NCBI GenBank assembly: GCA_963822115.1
Contig: CAWGGM010000020.1
Location: 682,001-746,000, forward strand
Length of the DNA: 64,000 nucleotides
Direction of reading: 5' to 3'
Source of the DNA: CAWDXG01 sp963822115
Lineage (GTDB): Bacteria > Myxococcota_A > Polyangia > Polyangiales > Polyangiaceae
Position 1 is the first letter of the stretch. Each line of letters opens with the position of its first letter. A model generated the notes under the pieces. That model did not search any database. It was not told where the DNA came from and saw only the letters and a program-made list of their open reading frames with translations. This document shows positions 54,553-64,000 of the stretch, piece after piece. Both the position numbers and the translations under genes were made by a program.

Positions 54553-56364
54553 CTACTGCACGCGGCCGACGAGCAGCCGCGCCCTGTGCATGGCCAGCAC
54601 CTCGGAAGCATCGACGTTGGGGTCGCACGAGGGCGAGCAGGCCGGAGTCTGCAAGCTCTGGTTCAAGGAGTCGCCGTCATTGGTGCCGGTTTCGAGCGCC
54701 GAGTAGTCGAGCATGCCGGGTACGTCGGCTGCCGAGGCGACGCCAAGGTTCGCGACTAGATCGACCGTGCCCTCGAGCACGCCGTTGCTCGCGCCCGAGC
54801 AGTCGTTGGAAACCTTTGCCCAGCTGCTGCTGCTGGTGTTCCACATGTCCCACTCGCAGTAGGCGTTCGATTGTTCCTGCGCGAGCACGAACACGGAACC
54901 GCCGGCTGCGGGAGCCGCCACCGTTCCGTTCTTGGTCCAGGGCATGGCGATGGTGGACGAGGGGTCCACGCCGCCGACCCACACGATCAGGAAGTGGTCG
55001 CCTGTGGAACCCGTGGCGGGCGGCATGGCCGCGTACAGCATGCCCTGGTCGTTCACCGCCGTGTAGACGGCGAGCGGCGACGCGATGATCTCCGGTGGCG
55101 CCGCGGGCTTGCCGGTCAGCGTGTCCACGGTCGAGTCGGTGCTGTCGAAGGTGACATGCTGGGTCAAGTCGAAGTCGTCGACGTAGATCGTCGCGGAGGT
55201 GAAGTTCGAGCCGTAGTCGTAGAAGCGGACGGAGCCGCGTACGAACGCCGTGCCCGCGGGCGCCGCGGCTGTCCAGGTGTACTCCGCCCAGTTCGGGCTA
55301 TCTGCCGAGTAGACGTTGCTCGAGAAGCTGTTCGTGGGGCTCGTGGTGAGACTGCTGTAGAAGCTCAAGAACGGCCGCGCGCGCCCGGCGGGGTCGTTGT
55401 CGAGCATCCAGATGTGGGCCGTATACTCGGTGCCGACCGATGCCGTCGCGTACATGGCGGCCGTCAGGTCGCGATTCGACTGGGTCTTCCACGTGACATT
55501 GCACGAGTGCGCGCCGTCGTTGACGTTCGAGGTCTCGTCGGTGAGCGAGAAGGACGATGCGGACGACTTCTCGAAGTCCTTGGGCGGATCAGTGTAGGTC
55601 CAGTCCTCGAAGTCCCAGTTCAGGTCGCTGGGCGCTGTGCAGGCCGTCCCGTCGCCGTAGTACGGCCAGTTGCACGTGCACGTGAAGCTGCCGGTGGTGT
55701 TGGTGCAGGTGGCGTTGGCGTCGCAGTTGTCGGTGTTCGTCTGGCATTCGTTGATGTCGAGGCAGGACGAGCCGTCGTTGTTGACGTCGGTGTAGCCCGA
55801 GGGGCAGGTGCAGACGGCAGCTCCGTTCTGGACGGAACAGGTCGCCACCGGATCGCAGTTGGCGTTCAGGCACGGATCGCCGCCGGAACCGCCTGCTCCG
55901 CCGGCGCCACTGGTCCCACCAGCTCCGCCAGCGCCACCGCTTCCTGCGACGCCGCCGGCTCCACCCGTGCCGGCAGTTCCAGCGCTTCCTCCGGCACCGC
56001 CGGCGCTGCCGCCGGTTCCGCCGGTGCCACCACTACCCGACGCGCCGGCGCTGCCGCCGGCGCCACCGCTACCCGATGCGCCGCCGGTGCCTGCAGTCCC
56101 TGCACTACCGCTCGTTCCCGCGGTGCCACCGCCGCCCGAGACGCCCCCCGAGCCCGCGGTCCCTGCGCTGCCGCCGGTCCCGGAATCGACTCCCGCGGTG
56201 CCACCGCTGCCAGCAACCCCGCCATCGGTTCCGCCCGTGGCGCCGTAGCCGCCGTAGCCGCCGTAGCTGTTGCCCGAGGTGTTGGCGTCGCTGCTGCTGC
56301 ACCCGCCGAAAACGAGCGCCGAGCCGACGAGCACCGAGAGCAAAGCAAGGTTTGAAGCGTGCAT
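54553..56364 (-). CDS. Surface lipoprotein with Gly-rich linker and EGF-like domain
   Basis: 603 aa from the ATG giving MHASNLALLSVLVGSALVFG. Lipobox GGC. Residues about 30-165 are a linker of SGGTAG/AGTGGASGSGG units. Next an EGF-like pair (CLNANCDPVATCSVQNGAAV, then DINECQTNTDNCDANATCTN of the calcium-binding type). A domain of about 150 residues (LNWDFEDWTYTDPPKDFEKS through VRFYDYGSNFTSATIYVDDF) resembles a carbohydrate-binding or cohesin-like sandwich. The C-terminal part has GMLYAAMPPATGSTGDHFLI and DMWNTSSSSWAKV. Likely an adhesive surface protein. Function inferred only from domain layout. Confidence 0.75.
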   Translation of the reverse strand: MHASNLALLSVLVGSALVFGGCSSSDANTSGNSYGGYGGYGATGGTDGGVAGSGGTAGVDSGTGGSAGTAGSGGVSGGGGTAGTSGSAGTAGTGGASGSGGAGGSAGASGSGGTGGTGGSAGGAGGSAGTAGTGGAGGVAGSGGAGGAGGTSGAGGAGGSGGDPCLNANCDPVATCSVQNGAAVCTCPSGYTDVNNDGSSCLDINECQTNTDNCDANATCTNTTGSFTCTCNWPYYGDGTACTAPSDLNWDFEDWTYTDPPKDFEKSSASSFSLTDETSNVNDGAHSCNVTWKTQSNRDLTAAMYATASVGTEYTAHIWMLDNDPAGRARPFLSFYSSLTTSPTNSFSSNVYSADSPNWAEYTWTAAAPAGTAFVRGSVRFYDYGSNFTSATIYVDDFDLTQHVTFDSTDSTVDTLTGKPAAPPEIIASPLAVYTAVNDQGMLYAAMPPATGSTGDHFLIVWVGGVDPSSTIAMPWTKNGTVAAPAAGGSVFVLAQEQSNAYCEWDMWNTSSSSWAKVSNDCSGASNGVLEGTVDLVANLGVASAADVPGMLDYSALETGTNDGDSLNQSLQTPACSPSCDPNVDASEVLAMHRARLLVGRVQ

Positions 56365-56759
56365 CGAGTCTACCTCCGGTGCGGAGCATCCCATCGCAGC
56401 CATAGTGGATCAACCGTCCACGTTGCTGGGCATCAACGTGTCGATCTTTGCGCGATCGCGGCGCCGGATTGGCGCCAGTCAAGTGAATGACCCCTGGCCT
56501 GACTGCAGTCCGTGCGGCGTTGCGCGCGTTTGGCATCCGACACGCGGATCCGCTCGATTGGATTCAAGCAGTTCTTGCTTGAGCTTCGACACCTGCTGCA
56601 CGAAGTGCGATCCGGGAAATACCGTCATTCGCGAACGACGCGTGCGAACGAAGCTGGATCCATGCGCTTTCCGTTGCCGTGGGGAATGCGCGCGCAGACG
56701 GTACGGATGTTGCTGGGGGCGCTTCCCGGGTGGATCCACCCGGGAAGGTTATTTTTGTG
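56365..56759. other. 395-bp divergent intergenic region before the nine-heme cytochrome
   Basis: No gene was found; short frames here are without domains. The notable feature is a 24-bp perfect palindrome just before the start of the nine-heme gene (next entry). Confidence 0.5.
56723..56746 (+). promoter_or_regulatory. 24-bp perfect palindrome overlapping the ribosome binding site
   Basis: The palindrome is TTCCCGGGTGGA joined to its exact complement TCCACCCGGGAA. Its right arm contains GGGAA of the GGGAAGG ribosome binding site (56742-56748), which lies 11 bases before ATG 56760. In RNA it could fold and hide the site; in DNA it could bind a dimeric repressor. Confidence 0.6.
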
Positions 56760-59393
56760 ATGGCAACGAGAAACCTCACTGCGATTGTACGGAGCACAGC
56801 CGCACTGGCTGCGCTCGCACTCGTAATGGCGGGGTGCAGTGGCAGCGACGGAGCCACTGGGCCACGCGGCGAACCGGGCCCGCAGGGCGACGCCGGACAG
56901 GTTGGTCCTGTCGGTCCCGCCGGTCCCGCCGGCGAAGCTGGTCCCCCCGGACCCGCTGGTGAAGCTGGTATCAGCGAAGCCACGGTCAGCGGCACGATCA
57001 CCAGCAGCGCTACGAAGGCCGGCATCGCCGGCGCCACCGTGTCGTTCTCGCCCCAGGCGGTTCAGGACCTCACCACCGACTCCAGTGGCGGGTTCAGCAC
57101 CAAGCTGCCGGTGGGCGCCTACACGGTCACCATTACCAAGGACAACTACACGGACGGCACGGCCTCGCTTACGGTCGCTGCCGGAGTCGATGGAACGCTC
57201 GACGTAGCGCTCGATCCCACGGCTCCGGTCGTGGTGAACGCAGGCGCCGACACAACGGGCGACCCCAGCGGCAGCGTGTCGCTGACGGCCACTGCCGACG
57301 TGCTCGACGGCAGCACCGGCGCCGCCTACAAGTGGACGCAGACTGCCGGCGTGCCGGTCACCATCTCTGGTGACACCACGCTCACCCCCAGCATCACGAT
57401 GGGCGACCTGGCAGCGTACAAGGCCGAGCTCATGAAGCTCGAGGCTTTGCCCGATCGCTTCCAGGTCGTGGGCGTCGACCCGCATGCGCTGGACGAAGCC
57501 GAAGTTGCGGAGCTCGAGCTCACCGTGACGACCTCGAGCGGCACCTACACCGACGCGGTGGACGTGACCGTCGATTTCGGCGCGCACAAGGGCCCCGGCA
57601 TCCGCAACCAGCCGATCGACCAGGGCGTGATGTTCCAGGCCGCAACCAATAGTGCCGGCTACAGCTGGACCGTGAGCGGCCCTTCGGGCTCCAGCGCGGC
57701 GTTCGACGACGCCACCAGCCAGTGGCCGATCCTCAAGCCCGACGTGGCGGGCAAGTACACCGTCACCGAGAGCACGAGCGGCGACACCCTCGATTTCTAT
57801 GCTGGCAAGTGGAAGGGCGCTATCAGCGGCCTCGACGCCACCGATGGGCTGCCCCTGGCCAAGGACTGCACCGGCTGCCACAACGACACGATCGCGCCCG
57901 ACAAGTTCAAGACCTGGCGCACGACGGGCCACGCCATCATCTTCACGCGCAACATCACCGACCCCGCGAATCACTGGAGCGCCACAGGCTGCGGTCAGTG
58001 CCACGGCGTGGGCTACAACCCGGACGCCACCAATGACGGCTGGGACGAGGCGATGACCCTGGACAACTGGACCAAGCCGGCGGGCACGGCAGACGCCTAC
58101 CTGAACATGTTCACGAATGCGCCGAATACCGCGCGCATGGCGAACGTCCAGTGCGAGAACTGCCACGGTCCGCAGGACAGCGACGCGCACCCGAGCGACC
58201 TCGGCGCCCGCGTCAGCCTCGACTCGCGCGTGTGCGGTGCCTGCCACGGTGAGCCGCCGCGTCATGGCCGCTTCTACCAGTGGAAGGAATCGAAGCACGC
58301 GGACTACACGTTGGCGGATGAAGAAGCCACCGTGGAAGGTCGCGGCGCAATGGCCGCGCACTGCGGCCGCTGCCACTCGGTCGAGGGCTTCCTGCATTGG
58401 CTCGACCAGGGCGACCTGACCAAGTGGCTCCAGGGCGCAAGCGGCAACGCCACCGTCGCCGAGATGACCTCGTGGGGCATGACCAAAGCCGATGTGCACC
58501 CGCAGACCTGCGTTGCCTGCCACGATCCGCACAACGAGGGCAACGAGCTCACGGGCAAGGTCGGCCTGCGCGTCACGGGCGATACCGCGATGCTGCCTGC
58601 CGGCTTCCAGGCGACCGGCGTCGGCATGGGCGCGATCTGCATGACCTGCCACAACACCCGCAACGGTCTGCACAACGACGCCAACCCGCCGACCAGCTAC
58701 TCGGCACCGCACGTCGCGGCGCAGACCGACACGCTGATGGGGCAGAACTTCTACTTCGTGGCGCCTGGACAGCGTGGCGGGCACTCGTTCGTCGCGAACA
58801 CGTGCGTCACCTGCCACATGGAGCTGACCAAGCCGCCTGCAGAGTACAGCTACAATTTCGGCGGCACGAACCACACCTTCGAGGTCGACCCGAACGTGTG
58901 CACGAACTGCCACGGCAACTTCGATGGTGGCTCGCTGCAGACCGTGGTCACGCAGGACCTGGACGGCCTCGCTTCGTACCTGGGCAATGCGGCCATGACC
59001 AAGCTCAATGGTGGCACGCTGCATCTGACCGCGTACGACGCGAACACGGGCCTGTACTCGTCGGCCGCCGTCGTGCTCGACACCACGGCCAACGCCATCA
59101 CGGCAGTGTCGATCAGCGATGTGCACGGCCAGGTGGCCTTCACGCTGAAGCTGACCAGCGCGATGACCGTGACCTGGTCGGATAGCAGCACGACCAGCAC
59201 CGATACGCTGGCCGTACAGCTCGGCAGCGTCAAGGACGCTTCGGACAATCCGGTCTACGCCAACACCGGCAACATGATGAAGGCGTGCTGGAACTACATG
59301 ATGCTGGAGGACGACGGCAGCAAGGGCGTCCACAACCCGGATCTGTACATGGAGGTTATCAACGTTACCGAGGGGACGGACGTCTCGAACTGA
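56760..59393 (+). CDS. Nine-heme cytochrome lipoprotein with collagen-like stalk
   Basis: 877 aa from ATG 56760. Lipobox MAGC26. Residues about 31-69 are 13 Gly-X-Y triplets (GATGPRGEPGPQGDAG...). Then a carboxypeptidase-regulatory-like domain (ATVSGTITSSATKAGIAGAT, VGAYTVTITKDNYTDG), a PKD/Ig-like domain (about 155-220, VVVNAGADTTGDPSGSVSLT), further strands, and from about residue 370 the heme region: CTGCH, CGQCH, CENCH, CGACH, CGRCH, CVACH, CMTCH, CVTCH and CTNCH. The C-terminal 180 residues are strand-rich without heme. It is probably a surface cytochrome parallel to the decaheme protein. Followed by a strong terminator. Confidence 0.88.
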   Translation: MATRNLTAIVRSTAALAALALVMAGCSGSDGATGPRGEPGPQGDAGQVGPVGPAGPAGEAGPPGPAGEAGISEATVSGTITSSATKAGIAGATVSFSPQAVQDLTTDSSGGFSTKLPVGAYTVTITKDNYTDGTASLTVAAGVDGTLDVALDPTAPVVVNAGADTTGDPSGSVSLTATADVLDGSTGAAYKWTQTAGVPVTISGDTTLTPSITMGDLAAYKAELMKLEALPDRFQVVGVDPHALDEAEVAELELTVTTSSGTYTDAVDVTVDFGAHKGPGIRNQPIDQGVMFQAATNSAGYSWTVSGPSGSSAAFDDATSQWPILKPDVAGKYTVTESTSGDTLDFYAGKWKGAISGLDATDGLPLAKDCTGCHNDTIAPDKFKTWRTTGHAIIFTRNITDPANHWSATGCGQCHGVGYNPDATNDGWDEAMTLDNWTKPAGTADAYLNMFTNAPNTARMANVQCENCHGPQDSDAHPSDLGARVSLDSRVCGACHGEPPRHGRFYQWKESKHADYTLADEEATVEGRGAMAAHCGRCHSVEGFLHWLDQGDLTKWLQGASGNATVAEMTSWGMTKADVHPQTCVACHDPHNEGNELTGKVGLRVTGDTAMLPAGFQATGVGMGAICMTCHNTRNGLHNDANPPTSYSAPHVAAQTDTLMGQNFYFVAPGQRGGHSFVANTCVTCHMELTKPPAEYSYNFGGTNHTFEVDPNVCTNCHGNFDGGSLQTVVTQDLDGLASYLGNAAMTKLNGGTLHLTAYDANTGLYSSAAVVLDTTANAITAVSISDVHGQVAFTLKLTSAMTVTWSDSSTTSTDTLAVQLGSVKDASDNPVYANTGNMMKACWNYMMLEDDGSKGVHNPDLYMEVINVTEGTDVSN

Positions 59394-59424
59394 GGCGTAG
59401 GTTCCCAATCCTGACAAGCCGGAC

Positions 59425-59463
59425 GGCGCCCCGCGGATGCACCCCGCGGGGCGCCGCCTTTTT
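59425..59463 (+). terminator. Intrinsic terminator after the nine-heme gene
   Basis: GGCGCCCCGCGG (59425-59436) pairs perfectly with CCGCGGGGCGCC (59444-59455) around a 7-base loop, followed by GCCTTTTT. Confidence 0.88.
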
Positions 59464-59608
59464 GTCCATGCAGGCGCACGGAGGTGTTTTGGGGGCTGTT
59501 TGTGCGGGACGCCGGACTGCGGCGTGCACGACAGCGATCGAAGACCTAGATCATCCGGACGCGGCTGTGCCCCCAGATGGTACGGCCAGCCGAATGGAGG
59601 GAGAACAT

Positions 59609-60186
59609 ATGGCCAAGAAGATACTGATGCTCGTCGGCGACTACGGCGAGGACTACGAGATCATGGTGCCGTTCCAGGCACTGCAGATGGTCGGTCACCA
59701 GGTCGATGCGGTCTGCCCGGACAAGAAGAAGGGGCAGAAGATCCGCACGGCGATCCACGACTTCGAGGGGGACCAGACCTACAGCGAGAAGCGCGGACAC
59801 GACTTCGAGCTGAACGCGAGCTTCAACGATGTGAAGCCGGAGAAGTACGACGCGCTCGTTATCGCGGGCGGTCGCGCACCCGAGTACATCCGCCTGAACA
59901 AGAAGGTGCTGGAGATCGCGCGGCATTTCATGCAGGCGAACAAGCCCGTGGCGTCCGTGTGCCACGGCGCGCAGGTGCTCGCTGCGGCGGAGGTGCTCAA
60001 GGGCCGCACCATCTCGGCGTATCCGGCGTGTGCGCCCGAGGTTCGGCTCGCCGGCGCCGAGTACGCCGACGTCAACATCAACGAAGTCGTTGTCGACGGA
60101 AACCTCGTCTCGAGCCCGGCGTGGCCCGCGCATCCGGCGTGGCTGGCGAAGTTCCTGTTCGTGTTGGGCACGAAGATCACGCACAC

Positions 60187-60190
<4 letters not shown>
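59609..60190 (+). CDS. DJ-1/PfpI family protein
   Basis: 193 aa with GGAGGGAG before the start. The fold is recognised by KILMLVGDYGEDYEIMVPFQ (conserved Glu14), DALVIAGGRAPEYIRLN and the nucleophile elbow ASVCHGAQVLAAA with Cys118 and His119. Family members include proteases, glyoxalases/deglycases and stress proteins; the sequence does not decide between them. The stop overlaps the start of the next gene (GTGA), so it is co-transcribed with a quinone-linked dehydrogenase. Confidence 0.88.
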
Positions 60191-63048
<2,858 letters not shown>

Positions 63049-63086
63049 CGCTGTCCGGGCGGGGCCGGGTCGGTTACGCTGCCCGA

Positions 63087-64000
63087 ATGGTGCTGAACAA
63101 GGTCGGGGTAGTGGCGGCGCTGTTCGTCATGTCGATAGGCGTGCACGCGCAGGCTGCCGAGTGGTGGGTGGATCAAGCCGCGGCGGCGGGTGGCGACGGC
63201 AGCCAGGCCAAGCCGTTTTCGACCATCAACGCCGCCAAGGCGGTGCTGAAGATGGGCGACACCCTGTGGATCAAGAACGGCACCTACAAGGAAACCGTCG
63301 ACTTCTGGCAGCTGCCCGCCGGCACGGGAGGTCGCACCGTGATCCGCGCGGCTCCCGGCGCGAGCCCGGTGATCGACGGGGGCGGCGCCTCCGGATTCGT
63401 GCTGCAGGCGGGCCAGACGCCGGACATGACCTTCCGGGGACTGACCGTGGAGAACGGCGACACCGGCATCGAGTTCTACAAAGCCGATGGCGGCGAGGTG
63501 ATCGACTGCACGACGAAGAGCACTGGCGGTTCGGTCGCGTTCTATTTCGCGAGTCACGGCCACGTATCGGGCTCGAAGCTGGAAGGCAGCGTCTCGGGCA
63601 AGAACTCCGACGGGACAATCATCGAGAACAACGAGATCTACGGCAGCGGCGCCGAGGGCATCACGCTGCACGCCGACTCGAAGAACTGTCGCTACTCGCA
63701 CAACATCGTGCACGACAACACGTCGGTGAACATCTATCTGGACAGCATCAGCCACTCGGTCGTCGATTCGAACCTGGTGTACATGAGCGCGGGGACGTTG
63801 AAGACCACGGTCGGCATCATGCTGGCGGACGAGGCGTATCCGAACGTCACGGCGCCGGTGCTGAGCGACATCACGATCACCAACAACGTCGTGATCCACA
63901 ACGAGTCCGGCATCCGCTTCTGGGACGGGGATTTCAAGGGCCAGAGCGCGCTGAAGAACGTGGTTATCGCCAACAACACGGTGGTCGACAACAAGACGAC
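63087..64000 (+). CDS. Secreted right-handed parallel beta-helix protein (3' end outside window)
   Basis: At least 304 codons from ATG 63087, still open at the window end. Signal peptide VGVVAALFVMSIGVHAQA. The start of the mature part is EWWVDQAAAAGGDGSQAKPF followed by STINAAKAVLKMGDTLWIKN, then repeated strands of about 22 residues with Asn/Val ladders (DGTIIENNEIYGSGAEGITL, YSHNIVHDNTSVNIYLDS, ITITNNVVIHNESGIRFWDG). This matches parallel beta-helix proteins of the pectate-lyase/NosD-like type that bind or cleave polysaccharides. No catalytic residues could be assigned. Confidence 0.85.
   Translation, partial: MVLNKVGVVAALFVMSIGVHAQAAEWWVDQAAAAGGDGSQAKPFSTINAAKAVLKMGDTLWIKNGTYKETVDFWQLPAGTGGRTVIRAAPGASPVIDGGGASGFVLQAGQTPDMTFRGLTVENGDTGIEFYKADGGEVIDCTTKSTGGSVAFYFASHGHVSGSKLEGSVSGKNSDGTIIENNEIYGSGAEGITLHADSKNCRYSHNIVHDNTSVNIYLDSISHSVVDSNLVYMSAGTLKTTVGIMLADEAYPNVTAPVLSDITITNNVVIHNESGIRFWDGDFKGQSALKNVVIANNTVVDNKT

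Overview
The window is high-GC DNA that looks like a Myxococcota (deltaproteobacterial, Polyangia-like) chromosome. The clues are many secreted lipoproteins in which a lipobox is followed by a long Gly/Ser/Thr/Ala linker, Stig1-like and EGF-like Cys repeats, an ECF sigma/FecR-TPR pair, a myxobacterial-type HNH gene, a MYXO-CTERM-like tail, and a very large set of multiheme c-type cytochromes. No rRNA, tRNA or CRISPR array was seen. At least six otherwise intact genes carry a one-base frameshift (near 4695, 6790, 17080, 19687, 26841 and 27389). That suggests a draft long-read assembly with residual indels rather than real gene loss, although decay is possible for some.

Region 1 (1-9300) is ordinary to accessory. 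It holds the tail of a cystathionine beta-synthase, a small operon of unknown function (HExxH protein plus membrane protein), a 1.1 kb stretch with decayed HNH sequence and tandem repeats, secreted proteins, a frameshifted HNH endonuclease gene with a periodic internal repeat, and a tandem pair of related membrane proteins. Region 2 (9390-12721) is a first electron-transfer cluster: two divergent monoheme lipoproteins, a beta-barrel-like protein with an N-terminal CXXCH, and a monoheme protein with a C-terminal sorting tail. Region 3 (12959-22948) holds Cys-rich and propeller-like lipoproteins, a DUF6125 protein, an ECF sigma/FecR-TPR regulatory unit, and an acetate-uptake-family transporter. 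Region 4 (23067-29556) has a PilZ-PAS-histidine kinase-receiver hybrid, a beta-oxidation pair (3-hydroxyacyl-CoA dehydrogenase/enoyl-CoA hydratase fusion plus thiolase) and an SDR protein.

Region 5 (29657-39000) has a four-gene leftward operon encoding a Cyc2-like cytochrome-porin fusion, two cupredoxin lipoproteins and a small SHOCT protein. Upstream lies a sigma54-like promoter and, next to it, a sigma54 activator plus membrane histidine kinase. A second sensor protein whose H-box lacks the histidine is divergent from these. Region 6 (39406-59393) is the main multiheme locus. One operon encodes a membrane-anchored 34-heme cytochrome, a NapC/NirT-like 8-heme quinol dehydrogenase and a CbcL-like 10-heme/b-type fusion. 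A convergent operon encodes an OB-fold protein, a porin, a 12-heme lipoprotein and a 15-heme lipoprotein, which is the composition of a porin-cytochrome conduit. Divergent from it lies a decaheme OmcA/MtrC-family lipoprotein, and further on a nine-heme lipoprotein. Both of these carry collagen-like Gly-X-Y segments between the lipid anchor and the rest of the protein.

Read together (inference), the genes describe a full extracellular electron transfer chain: D-lactate dehydrogenase (60187-63048) and beta-oxidation feed the quinone pool, CbcL/NapC-like proteins oxidise quinol, the 34-heme protein carries electrons in the periplasm, the porin-cytochrome conduit crosses the outer membrane, and the collagen-stalked cytochromes sit on the cell surface. 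The Cyc2-like/cupredoxin operon may be a second, possibly inward, route. About 98 heme motifs lie in seven proteins, plus several monoheme proteins. The window ends inside a parallel beta-helix protein.
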